Below are positions 16,054 through 24,390 of a stretch of DNA of 32,063 bases, one piece after another; the stretch's first letter is position 1; each line of letters begins with the position of its first letter. A program made the translations under genes and the position numbers. The stretch comes from Myxococcota bacterium. Its GTDB lineage: Bacteria > Myxococcota_A > Polyangia > Polyangiales > Houyiibacteriaceae. Where the stretch lies: NCBI GenBank assembly GCA_028284955.1, contig JANQQS010000142.1, positions 1 to 32,063 on the forward strand, given 5' to 3'. The notes beneath the pieces are model-generated. The model was not told the DNA's origin, did no database searches, and saw only the letters and a program-made list of their open reading frames with translations.

Positions 16054-17097
16054 TTAGAAGCGAACCAAAATGCTTTCCATCGTGAGCCCGGGGCCAAAGG
16101 CCATCATGACGCCGTAGTCGCCGGGTTCCGGTTTTCGGTTCTGGAGCACGTCTTCGAGAACGAGCAACACCGTTCCTGAAGAACAATTCCCGCGCTCTCG
16201 GAGCACTCGAAACGTTGGTTCGACATCGTCTTCGGTCAGGCGCAGCTGGGTCGCGATCGAGCGAACAATTTTGGGCCCTCCCGGGTGAATAATCCAATGC
16301 CGGATATCCGAGACCGCGAGTTTTTCCGGCGCCAACAGGCGCTCCATGAATCCACGAATCTGTTCTGCAATGATCAATGGAACGAACGGCGAGAGGGTCA
16401 TGTAGAACCCGTCGGCCAGAATGTCCCATGTCATGAGGTCGTGGGTGTCGTAGAGCTGTTCGGTGCGGGAGCGAATGAGTTGAACGCCGGCCCCGCTTTC
16501 TTCGTTCGAAATCAGCGCCGACACGCTGGCGTCGCCGAATAGGGCGTGAATGATGGCCTGCTCGCGGGTCCGTTCGGGACGAAAATGGAGCGAGCAGGTT
16601 TCGGAGCAGTTGGCGAGCACGGGTTCGCCAGGACGCGCGGCGAGCGCGTCCATAGCCACCTTGAGAACATTAAACGCCGCAAAGCATCCCATGTGGCCGA
16701 TGAAGGTGCGCCTCAAGTCTGCGCGAAGCTGAAACTCCTTAGCGATCATCAAATCTGGCGTGGGCCCAAAGTAGCCCGTGCAGCTAGCCATCACGAAGCT
16801 CCCCACGTCGGACACGGGCGCGCCCTCGAGCACTCCGGCAATGGACGGGCGGGCCATGTCCAGCACCGCAGTTTTGTAGACCGCCATTCGCTCCTGAATC
16901 TCAGGAGACCTTGTCGCGAGCGCTTCGCGCGGGTCCCACGCCATGTGACGCTTCTCTACTCGTGTCTGCTTCATCAGTTCCCGTACGTTGGGAACGTCCG
17001 AGTACCATTTGTGATGAAACGCGTCGCAAAACTCGTCCTGGGTCAGGACATGTTTTGGAAACGAAGACTTGAGCTTGGTGATGGTCGGTCGGTGCAT
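16054..17097 (-). CDS. Type III polyketide synthase (chalcone synthase family)
   Basis: A homodimeric ketosynthase that extends an acyl starter with malonyl units and closes an aromatic or pyrone ring. The 347-residue protein carries the full catalytic triad: Cys138 in GHMGCFAAFN, His271 in WIIHPGGPKI and Asn304 in GNCSSGT. Other family marks are SCTGYFGPTPDL at 105-116, FGDASVSAL at 187-195 and an AFGPG loop at 333-337 in place of GFGPG. KAS III enzymes share the triad but not the HPGGPKI and FGPG context. With an ACP and a FAAL beside it, the starter is probably a long acyl chain. Three GCAGAT units lie between this gene and the ligase gene (16020-16037). Confidence 0.92.
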   Translation of the reverse strand: MHRPTITKLKSSFPKHVLTQDEFCDAFHHKWYSDVPNVRELMKQTRVEKRHMAWDPREALATRSPEIQERMAVYKTAVLDMARPSIAGVLEGAPVSDVGSFVMASCTGYFGPTPDLMIAKEFQLRADLRRTFIGHMGCFAAFNVLKVAMDALAARPGEPVLANCSETCSLHFRPERTREQAIIHALFGDASVSALISNEESGAGVQLIRSRTEQLYDTHDLMTWDILADGFYMTLSPFVPLIIAEQIRGFMERLLAPEKLAVSDIRHWIIHPGGPKIVRSIATQLRLTEDDVEPTFRVLRERGNCSSGTVLLVLEDVLQNRKPEPGDYGVMMAFGPGLTMESILVRF

Positions 17098-17126
17098 GGC
17101 AATACTTCGGCGCCTCGTTGTGAAAA

Positions 17127-17396
17127 CTATGGGTTCGAGCCCGAAGCGTTTTGCAGAAACAGTGCCAAATCTCTGATCGTGTCTGAGCCTTCGCGCGCGG
17201 CGGCGACAAACCAGTCTGTTAGATCAATGTCACCGTATTTTCCTTTCACTCGCGAAACGAATTCAGCGAGCCGCAGCGAATCCAACCCAAGGTCGCCGAC
17301 CAGAGAGCGGTCTTCCTGGATATCCTGGGGAGAAATGTCATCATTTACTTCCAAAACTACCGACTTCAGGTAGTCAATTACTTCCCTGTCAATCAT
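17127..17396 (-). CDS. Acyl carrier protein
   Basis: 89 residues, the size of a stand-alone ACP. The phosphopantetheine site is Ser40 in GDLGLDSLRLAEF, and the helices before and after it are acidic as usual. The ribosome site GGAGGAAGTAA directly precedes the ATG and is one of the best in the window. It is not the main fatty-acid-synthesis ACP by context, since no fab genes are near. It sits 29 bp upstream of the type III synthase and probably carries the acyl chain made by the FAAL. The C-terminus (SGSNP) is short and free of other domains. Confidence 0.93.
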   Translation of the reverse strand: MIDREVIDYLKSVVLEVNDDISPQDIQEDRSLVGDLGLDSLRLAEFVSRVKGKYGDIDLTDWFVAAAREGSDTIRDLALFLQNASGSNP

Positions 17397-17411
17397 TTAC
17401 TTCCTCCACTG

Positions 17412-17441
17412 CTTCTTCCACGTCGTCTTCTTCCACGTCGT
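17412..17441 (-). repeat. Tandem 15-bp duplication upstream of the ACP gene
   Basis: CTTCTTCCACGTCGT occurs twice in a row. On the minus strand it would read DDVEE twice in a frame that stays open to a TGA overlapping the ACP start. No good start codon is present, so I treat it as non-coding leader of the ACP gene. The rest of the 167-bp gap (17397-17563) shows nothing else. Confidence 0.9.
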
Positions 17442-17563
17442 CGTCCACGATCGTCCGGGCGGATGACTTCGTCGCATCCCCGGCGTTGCGAAAAGTGACA
17501 TTGAAACAGAGAACGGGCCAACGGATTCTCCTTCGTGACAGACCCGCAATCCGCTGCGTTCGG

Positions 17564-19201
17564 TCAAAACTCGTACTGCAAACGCACCCGGAAATTTCGG
17601 TTGTCCGGGAAGAAGTCGAGAAAGCTTGCGCCGACGGGGTCAGGGACGAAGTATTGAGCCATCACCCGAAGCTGCAGGTTTTCATGAAGAAACCGCAGCT
17701 GGCTGATGCACGCGCCTTCGAGAAACAACTCACTGGTTGAAACATCCACCAACATTCGAAACTCGAGCGAAACTCGGGAGAAATTTTGGGCTTCCCAAAA
17801 AAACCGCAGCGCAATGTCTGAGTCGAAGGGTCGAAACTGGCTGAGCGGGTCGTCGGCTCCGTATTCTGCGACGTATTCAATGGTCCACGTGAATCTGTCC
17901 CGTTCGGTGAAGAGACCACCGAACGATCGATCAAACCCCACTGCGTACTGTATGTAGTCGTCGGGCAGCTCGGCAGGAAAGTCTCCCAATCGATAGGGAC
18001 GCTTGTATACGACTTCGGCTTTGAACGTGAACTCGGACCAACCGACGCCGTTGGGAACGGCGCGAAAACCGCCCCCTGCGACCCAGCTGCCAAAGTATTC
18101 CGGTCGCACGATGATTTGGTCATCGGCCAGTGGCATCGACGAGAGAAACGGAAAACGGTCGGGGCCCCGCGCCACGATGTATTGAAGGTCGGCGTTCAGT
18201 GCGCGCGTGTTAAGCGTGTGTTCGATGCGGCCCGCGAACAACATTCCGTTGACGAAATCTGGCTCCATCCCCTGGCTCGTATCCAGAAATGCCGGAGGCT
18301 GAGCAAAGGAAAATCGATTGCGTTCGGCGGGGAATAGGGTGCGACGAAACAGCGGAATGGCGTAGGCGCTGATGACTGGCTGGCCGAAGACCGCGCCTCC
18401 ATCGGGTAGCGCGCGCAACCGCACGCCTAGTTCACCAAGGCGCACTGGATCAAGTGTTTCGGTGCCGTAGTCTCTTCGATTCAGCACATCGACCGGATTA
18501 AACACGTCGGCGATGCCCCAGTTTTCTACAAACTGCCCGCCAAGCACGTCCCAGTGGTCGGCTCGGTACAATAGATAGCCCTCCAGCGGCTCGTATCGAT
18601 GGAGCGCCCGGTCGAAACCATCAATCAAGAACCGAAGTTGGGTATACGAAGAGAACCCGCCTTTCAGCACAACATCGGCTTCAAACTGCGCTTCGAGAAT
18701 CAGCTGCTCGTTATTCAGTACGCCTTCGCGGTGAATCGGAAATGTGCGCAGCTCGATTCCGCCAAACCCTCCCCACGAGCGAACGTGGAATGTGTTCGAC
18801 TTGTCGGACTCGTCGAGCTCATCGAGTTCATCCAACTCATCGAGTTCATCAAGCTCGGCACCGTCGTCAATCTTGTCGAGCTCATCGAGGTCGAGCTCAT
18901 CGAGCTCGCCAGTATCGTCAAGCTCATCCAGGTCCTGTAATTCAGATGGCCCGTTTCCGCCGACGCGCTCGTGCTCCGTCGGCTCTTCTTCGGCGGATTC
19001 CTCTTGCTGGGCGGTTTGGCTCCACCAGGGCGTTCCGGCGCTGGGCGTCCCCGCGCTGGGCGTTTCGGCGGCGGGGTGGTTTGCGGGCTGGGCGCGAACC
19101 TCAGCGATGCCTCCGAACAACCAGAGCGCCGCGCACAGGGCGTGAATGCGCGGCGAACTGGTGCAAGTGACGCTTCGCTCGCAGACCTTGCTGAGAGACA
19201 C
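17564..19201 (-). CDS. Outer-membrane beta-barrel protein with acidic Leu-Asp-Glu repeat
   Basis: 545 residues. After a signal peptide (about residues 18-37, ending VRA) come a Pro/Ala-rich linker, an acidic repeat with the motif LDE (87-134), then a long beta-strand-rich part that ends in RVRLQYEF. A C-terminal Phe after alternating residues is the usual signal for outer-membrane insertion. Strand pairs such as YTQLRFLIDGFD and WDVLGGQFVENWGIADVFNPVD resemble the DUF1302-type proteins often found beside RND/MMPL exporters. The start at GTG 19201 is uncertain. It lies 6 bp from the LolA-like gene and is very likely part of the same export unit. It may be the outer-membrane acceptor or channel of the lipid export route. 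Confidence 0.83.
   Translation of the reverse strand: MSLSKVCERSVTCTSSPRIHALCAALWLFGGIAEVRAQPANHPAAETPSAGTPSAGTPWWSQTAQQEESAEEEPTEHERVGGNGPSELQDLDELDDTGELDELDLDELDKIDDGAELDELDELDELDELDESDKSNTFHVRSWGGFGGIELRTFPIHREGVLNNEQLILEAQFEADVVLKGGFSSYTQLRFLIDGFDRALHRYEPLEGYLLYRADHWDVLGGQFVENWGIADVFNPVDVLNRRDYGTETLDPVRLGELGVRLRALPDGGAVFGQPVISAYAIPLFRRTLFPAERNRFSFAQPPAFLDTSQGMEPDFVNGMLFAGRIEHTLNTRALNADLQYIVARGPDRFPFLSSMPLADDQIIVRPEYFGSWVAGGGFRAVPNGVGWSEFTFKAEVVYKRPYRLGDFPAELPDDYIQYAVGFDRSFGGLFTERDRFTWTIEYVAEYGADDPLSQFRPFDSDIALRFFWEAQNFSRVSLEFRMLVDVSTSELFLEGACISQLRFLHENLQLRVMAQYFVPDPVGASFLDFFPDNRNFRVRLQYEF
18800..18943 (-). repeat. Repeat coding for a Leu-Asp-Glu run
   Basis: Variants of the 9-bp unit CTCATCGAG (plus strand) repeat across about 140 bp. 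They encode residues 87-134 of the barrel protein, in which LDE and LDD triplets dominate. A strongly acidic segment just before the barrel could bind Ca2+ or act as a spacer in the periplasm. Confidence 0.88.
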
Positions 19202-19207
19202 CGAGCA

Positions 19208-20092
19208 TTAGTGGGTCGCGAGCGCGGCCCTCGTGAATTGGCTTTCCTTCAAATTGGAACGACGGCTACCGTCCCTCTTGCGGTGCAACGCGAGATTCAA
19301 AAACATCGAAGAGATATCGAGTACGGTGCGCTTTTGCGTTTGCAGGTTGCGCATGTCGACGCGCATCGGCCGCCAAAAGCGACCGTGATGCTTTCGCCAT
19401 TTTGAGTTGGTGAGCACTTTCAGCGGCCTACCAGCGTGATCAAAGTAGTCGACACGCTCAACCCGCCACAGGCGTTGGTTCAAATAGACGATGAGTTTGG
19501 AGTAGCCCGAATCTCGATAGTTTGGCTTCGCCTCCACCTTCGAAATTCGCGTAGACTTTCCATCCACAGCGATGGTGCTCTCTTCGAGATACCGCCAGCC
19601 ATATTTTTCCACGACGAGACTCGACAAGTCCTCATAGGTGAACTCCGTACCCTGAAAACTCGCTGATCGGTTCGCGCCAGAAATGCGTCGGACTCTTCGG
19701 CTTGCGGGGAGGTAGAGCCAGCTGTCGTCGGTCGCCCTCGGATGCTCGTGGGTCAGGGCGGCAACCCCGCGAATATCCGCGGGGCTGCGAAACCGCAAAA
19801 TGGACTTGTCGCCCTTCGCGCCTTCGCGCACGAGCTGAATGACCTCGCGACGCACGAAATCACCTCGTGCGTCGTAAAGGGTCATTTTCGACTTCGCGTA
19901 GTGGTCTTTCCAGCCTGTGTCGTACCGGTCCATATATTTGGCGAGCGCGGTTCCATAGGCGCGGGGAGACGTCCGAGGAAAATTGGGTACGTCCGGAATC
20001 GGAACTCCGGACGTATTTTCCGCGCGCGCCCCGGCGGCTGCGCCAAGCAATATGGCGAATGAGAAAACAAAAATACTACATATCTTCCACAT
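19208..20092 (-). CDS. LolA-like outer membrane lipoprotein-sorting protein
   Basis: 294 residues with a signal peptide (WKICSIFVFSFAILLGAAAGARA, cleavage near residue 24). The mature part is beta-rich with the layout of the LolA-like family of the outer-membrane lipoprotein-sorting type: TLYDARGDFVRREVIQLV, then SILRFRSPADIRGVAALTHEH, DDSWLYLPASRRVRRI, GTEFTYEDLS and RVERVDYFDHAGRPLKVL. This family is commonly encoded next to RND/MMPL exporters and is thought to carry lipids across the periplasm. ATG 20092 overlaps the RND gene stop by one base (TAATG) and has GGGAGAG upstream, which decided the start. A longer frame would add 30 residues. Confidence 0.88.
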   Translation of the reverse strand: MWKICSIFVFSFAILLGAAAGARAENTSGVPIPDVPNFPRTSPRAYGTALAKYMDRYDTGWKDHYAKSKMTLYDARGDFVRREVIQLVREGAKGDKSILRFRSPADIRGVAALTHEHPRATDDSWLYLPASRRVRRISGANRSASFQGTEFTYEDLSSLVVEKYGWRYLEESTIAVDGKSTRISKVEAKPNYRDSGYSKLIVYLNQRLWRVERVDYFDHAGRPLKVLTNSKWRKHHGRFWRPMRVDMRNLQTQKRTVLDISSMFLNLALHRKRDGSRRSNLKESQFTRAALATH

Positions 20093-22938
20093 TAGATCTC
20101 TCCCACAGCTTCGGACGACCGCGAGTTGCGGCGTTCCAAAAAACTCAGGGCAGCGGGGGTCACCACGAAATCTGCAATCCATGCAAGTCCGATCATGATG
20201 ACTCCGAGTTGCCCAATAAGCTTGTTCGGCCGGAACTCGCTCAGCGTGAGGATCGCAAACCCAGCCACCAAAATAAGCGTTGTGTAAGTCAGCGGTGCCC
20301 CAGCGTTCCGAAACGTGAAACGAAGGGCTTTAGGTATGTCCGCTCCTTGCGTTCGCGCAAGCCAGAATCGAGTCAGAAAGTGAATCGTGTCGTCGACGCA
20401 CACACCAAGCGCGACCGATACAACGATGATCGAGGGGCCATCGATGGGAATTCCCGCCAGCCCGAGCAATCCTAGAGGAATCGTAAGCGGAAGCACATTT
20501 GGAATCAGGCTGAGCAATCCAATCCACACCGAGCGATAGATCAGCATGATGAGGCAAGTGATCGCCAAAAGGGCAATCGCCATGCTGAGCACCAACGAGT
20601 GGCTAAAGTGGTGAATCATATTGGCAAAGAGATATTGCTTGCCGGTCAGGCTCATCGTCGACAGGGCGTGGCCTGCGCGAACCTGCGCCGAGGTTCCAGC
20701 GATGTCGGGGAACTCTTGTTCGGCAATCTTTCGTATGCGGTTGAACGCTTTCTGATATTCGAGCGACGGCGCCTGCTTGAGTCGCGCGTTCAGTCGAAAG
20801 CCGCGGCGGTCGGCGGTAATCAGTCGTGAGAGGTTTTCCGTAGGTTTCGCTCCGTTTTCGTACTGAACGTAGTACTGGGACGCGAGCGACGAGCCGTTTT
20901 GCGCGGGAATGACCATGGGCTCTTCGGTCATTTCGTCGAATATCACGCTTGGGCGGCGCGCCTCCCTCGGCACATCTGCGCTCGTTGGCAAGGTGAAGTA
21001 ACGAGCTTGGTTTTGATGCTGCACGAAGTGGACCTTGCGTAGGACGTCGAGCGCGCTTTCCATTTTGGTGACCAGCGATATGGGCGAGTTCGGATCCTTC
21101 GCCTCTTCGATAATCCTCCGTTCAAAGCGGGCGACTTGGCCCAAAAATCGCTCCGAAACCGCGATCCGACCGCGCTCGTCGCGGCGCTCGTCCCGTCGCA
21201 GCTTCGCGAACTCTCGTTGCTCTTGGGCGGTTAGCGTTTTCTGCCCCAGCTGCTTGAGCTCGAGCTGCTCAATCCGATGCGCCCGGCGTTCCGCCGCGTC
21301 GACCGAGGTGTTCGATTTCGCCCCGTAAAACACAATCTCTAAATCCGCCGAACCCGTGAGATGCTTCTCGATCCACTTCAGGTCGGTGATCACTGGATTG
21401 TCGGGGTGAAACCAGTTCACAAAGTTGCTGTCGATTTCTACGCGCGACATGCCCAGTGCAGAAACCCCCACCACCACCAACGAGGAACCAACGATTGCGG
21501 CGCGATGCTTGAGAATCCATGGCACGAGCCGCTCGCTCGCACGCGTTTCTGATTCCGTTTCGGTGTTGGATGCAGATTTTTTCGAGAGAGGCAATGCCGA
21601 AAGCGCGGCTGGCATAACCGCCATGGTTACCAAGTAGGCGAGAATCGCGCCGAGTCCGCCGGTGTAGCCGAGCATTTGCAGGGGAATAATTTCGCTGATG
21701 GTCAACGAAAAAAATCCCGCCGCGGTAGTGATCGAAGTCAAGAATACTGGGAGCGCGTTTCGCCGAACAACCTCCGTCACCAGGGTTTGACGATCGCTGT
21801 ACTTTGGACGCAGCTCGAAATACATCACAAGCAAGTGCACCGAGTCGGCGACTCCGATCGCGGTGACAATCACTGGCGCGATCGCGGTGAGATTATTGAG
21901 CAGGTCGCCGGACCACCAGATCGATCCCAGCATGCCCGCGATCGATGTGCCCACGATCAGCATCGGAATCGCTACTCCGGAAAACCGGCGGAAGATGCAC
22001 ATCAGCGCAAGGGCGATGACGGCGAGCATCGCGCCCACGAACATCATGTCTTTTTGGCCAGTGTAGAGCTGGTTCTGCTCAAAGACCGGCATGCCCGTCA
22101 TATGAAATCGGTACCCGCTCCGATCATTCGCGAGAATCGTTCGAATCTGGTCGAGTGCGCCCCACTGGGCGTCGTTTGCGACGAGCGCGGGGGCAATACG
22201 TGCCGATTCAGAATCGTGCCCGAAGATTGTTTTCAGCTTTTTGTCTTCGAGCTGTGGGCGAAGGAGTTGTACTTGAATCGCGCCGATGCGCGCGTGCTCG
22301 CTCACCACGCCATGAACCAGCCGAGGTTCTCCGACGTGGTCTTCGAAGCGGGCGTCCTTACCGAGCAGCCGGCGCACGGCGGCCCGGCCGGCGACCCGAG
22401 ACGCACGCTCCGCCCCCAGGACAGCCACCATTCGTTTCAGTCGTTCGTCGCTCGAATAACGAGCCGGCGCGCGCTCGAAGAGATCCGTCACGACGAGTCC
22501 TTCGTCGTCGGCGCCGATAGCATCCCATCGAATCCACGGGCTTGCCGTCAAACTGCGGACGTGGCGAACGTAGGGAACCTCTTGAATCTTTTTCGTGAGC
22601 TTTGCGATCGCAGCGAGCGCGCGGGGGCTGAACACGCCCCACTTCGCATTGGGCTCCTCGAACGCAATGAGAACGATATCCTCCGGAATGAACTCTTTCT
22701 CGACGTCTTTGAATCGCCGTAGCCCAACGTCTTCGGGGTCGAACCAAATATCAGTGCGCGCGTCGATGAGCTTGGGCTCGGCGTCTTTTGTCGCAACGCC
22801 CCGAAGTGCATCAACCTGAGCAGAAAACCGCTTCACTTGGCGAGCGCCCATCGCCGCGGCGACGGCCGACAAACCGAGCATGATCAGCGCTACAAACCAG
22901 CGAAATCGATAGAGAGCTCTTAACGCGCGCGTTCCCAA
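20092..22938 (-). CDS. RND-superfamily MMPL-type lipid transporter
   Basis: 948 residues, the size of the MMPL / hydrophobe exporter family. TM1 is at about 14-31, followed by a large periplasmic domain, then a bundle starting MMFVGAMLAVIALALMC and including IAPVIVTAIGVADSVHLLVM. A second half repeats this layout, with SVALGVCVDDTIHF carrying the acidic motif of the proton relay. It probably exports a lipid, using proton-motive force. TTG 22938 is the likely start (GAAG 4 nt upstream); an ATG upstream is followed by a stop. The gene overlaps the LolA-like gene by one base and follows the desaturase gene by 107 bp. Confidence 0.92.
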   Translation of the reverse strand: MGTRALRALYRFRWFVALIMLGLSAVAAAMGARQVKRFSAQVDALRGVATKDAEPKLIDARTDIWFDPEDVGLRRFKDVEKEFIPEDIVLIAFEEPNAKWGVFSPRALAAIAKLTKKIQEVPYVRHVRSLTASPWIRWDAIGADDEGLVVTDLFERAPARYSSDERLKRMVAVLGAERASRVAGRAAVRRLLGKDARFEDHVGEPRLVHGVVSEHARIGAIQVQLLRPQLEDKKLKTIFGHDSESARIAPALVANDAQWGALDQIRTILANDRSGYRFHMTGMPVFEQNQLYTGQKDMMFVGAMLAVIALALMCIFRRFSGVAIPMLIVGTSIAGMLGSIWWSGDLLNNLTAIAPVIVTAIGVADSVHLLVMYFELRPKYSDRQTLVTEVVRRNALPVFLTSITTAAGFFSLTISEIIPLQMLGYTGGLGAILAYLVTMAVMPAALSALPLSKKSASNTETESETRASERLVPWILKHRAAIVGSSLVVVGVSALGMSRVEIDSNFVNWFHPDNPVITDLKWIEKHLTGSADLEIVFYGAKSNTSVDAAERRAHRIEQLELKQLGQKTLTAQEQREFAKLRRDERRDERGRIAVSERFLGQVARFERRIIEEAKDPNSPISLVTKMESALDVLRKVHFVQHQNQARYFTLPTSADVPREARRPSVIFDEMTEEPMVIPAQNGSSLASQYYVQYENGAKPTENLSRLITADRRGFRLNARLKQAPSLEYQKAFNRIRKIAEQEFPDIAGTSAQVRAGHALSTMSLTGKQYLFANMIHHFSHSLVLSMAIALLAITCLIMLIYRSVWIGLLSLIPNVLPLTIPLGLLGLAGIPIDGPSIIVVSVALGVCVDDTIHFLTRFWLARTQGADIPKALRFTFRNAGAPLTYTTLILVAGFAILTLSEFRPNKLIGQLGVIMIGLAWIADFVVTPAALSFLERRNSRSSEAVGEI

Positions 22939-22994
22939 GACACTTCTACAAAAACGATTCCATAGCTCACCAAGGCACGTTGCTCAAACCGGCA

Positions 22995-23010
22995 CGGGGA
23001 GGCCTCCCCG
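22995..23010. other. Perfect 16-bp GC palindrome between desaturase and transporter genes
   Basis: CGGGGAGGCCTCCCCG reads the same on both strands and would form a stem of six pairs with a GGCC loop in RNA. There is no T run, so it is more likely an intercistronic hairpin or protein site than a terminator. Confidence 0.6.
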
Positions 23011-23045
23011 CGCAGGACCCCACGCGAACAGCGACGACGTTCGGG

Positions 23046-24308
23046 TCAGTGGGCGCCGAGTCGGGTGCGGAGATAGCTCTGCTTGTCGGGTAAACTCCAT
23101 TCCTGGTGTGTGCCGAGCGTTGGTCGCCATCGTTCTGCGACTAGATCCAACCTGCGCCGGACATAGAGCAGAAGCCAGAGGTCGAGCCAGTCGACTCCAG
23201 CAATCACGATGGGCTCAAAATTGGGGTTTCGGAGTCGAAATCGCTCGAAACATCCCTCGAGTTCGGACCAATGGCATGCCGCACGATGGTGATGCGCGAG
23301 ATGGAAGCCCTCGTTTAGGAAATCGTCGTCGAAATGAAGCGTGATCGTGTTCAATACCGGTTGGTCTGCTCGCTCCGGATCGTGAAACGCGTGCTGCAGC
23401 CAAGTTGCGAGCGCGCCGAAGGCATTGTTGATCAAGAAAGGAAGACCCACGCAAAACAACCCTGCACGCCAGTCGAGCGCGAAGATGACCAGAGCGTATA
23501 GATAATAGACCGCCACCCCGAACAGCAGTCTGCGAAAGTCTTTCATCCGGTTCCGCCGCCAAAGGTATACAAGCGGGCGCCAGGCCGAGGTCGTGTGGAT
23601 ATGGCGCAACCCGACGTACTGAAAAAAGTGGTACGTATTGCTGCGGTCATACCCGAGCGTAGTCTGGTGGTCGTCCGGCCCGCCGTCTTCAGCGTGATGC
23701 ACCTTTGCGTGATTGATGTAGTCTGACCCGGGAATCGTGCCGTAGAAGAAGCCCAAAAAGCATTCCGCGTAGCGACCCAAGAGTCGCGAATAAGGCGCTC
23801 GGAATAGGCCTCGCCGGCGGTGTGCTTCGTTGTGTTTGACGCTGAAATAGTGGATGAATCGCCGGGCGCGGGGACCGAGGAGTATCGCGATGTGAAGCGT
23901 TCCCATGATCGCCCAATGAACGCCAAGATCGACGAACTGCAGCCCATACGAGATAGGCACCAGCAGCGTAACGACCGCCAGGGTCGGCAACATGGGCCAA
24001 TCGCGTTCGTCGGCCAGTACGCGTTTCCCGATGGATTGAGCGAAGCCGGAGACTCTCCGCTTCCACAAGCCGACGAGTTGCCGAATCCCGGGGACAAGCA
24101 AAGTGGCACGTTCGATTCCGTAGGGAATCATCGTCGTCACGCCCATGATTGCGAACACCACAACATGTGGGATGGTGAACACAAATTGCACGACGGCACG
24201 TAGGCCGCGCCAAGCGGACCGCTGCGCCTCTGGGGTGGCGGGCTGTGGAGTCGTGGGCTGCGGAGTGGTGGGTAGGGCTTCCGCGGAAGAACTCACGCTG
24301 GACATCAT
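23046..24308 (-). CDS. Membrane fatty acid desaturase
   Basis: A di-iron membrane protein of 420 residues in the fatty acid desaturase family. The three His clusters are HNEAH at 159-163, HAKVHH at 200-205, and HLAHHH with a following CH at 336-346. Several hydrophobic segments lie between them. The N-terminal 30 residues are Thr/Pro-rich (TTPQPTTPQPATP). ATG 24308 has GAGAGG about 8 nt upstream. The next ATG is at 24305. A longer frame would add about 40 residues without a good ribosome site. It is the first gene of the lipid locus and may desaturate the acyl chain before or after attachment to the ring. Family certainty is high, substrate unknown. Confidence 0.88.
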   Translation of the reverse strand: MMSSVSSSAEALPTTPQPTTPQPATPEAQRSAWRGLRAVVQFVFTIPHVVVFAIMGVTTMIPYGIERATLLVPGIRQLVGLWKRRVSGFAQSIGKRVLADERDWPMLPTLAVVTLLVPISYGLQFVDLGVHWAIMGTLHIAILLGPRARRFIHYFSVKHNEAHRRRGLFRAPYSRLLGRYAECFLGFFYGTIPGSDYINHAKVHHAEDGGPDDHQTTLGYDRSNTYHFFQYVGLRHIHTTSAWRPLVYLWRRNRMKDFRRLLFGVAVYYLYALVIFALDWRAGLFCVGLPFLINNAFGALATWLQHAFHDPERADQPVLNTITLHFDDDFLNEGFHLAHHHRAACHWSELEGCFERFRLRNPNFEPIVIAGVDWLDLWLLLYVRRRLDLVAERWRPTLGTHQEWSLPDKQSYLRTRLGAH

Positions 24309-24351
24309 CGTACAAGCCTCTCTATTCGCTGATCGCTTGGTCGCAAGAGTA

Positions 24352-24365
24352 CGATCGAACGATCG
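24352..24365. promoter_or_regulatory. Dyad CGATCG-AA-CGATCG, candidate operator
   Basis: Two CGATCG halves separated by two bases form a 14-bp dyad, 43 bp upstream of the desaturase start codon. This is a place where a repressor or activator of the lipid locus could bind. CGATCG is a short self-complementary word, so chance is possible. Confidence 0.35.
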
Positions 24366-24390
24366 GCTGGCAAGCGCTGTTTTGGGGGAC

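Noticed and set aside
16054-17097. Ketoacyl-ACP synthase III (FabH)
   Set aside because: The HPGGPKI, GNCSSGT and FGPG-type segments and the place of the Cys in GHMGCFAAFN fit type III PKS better.
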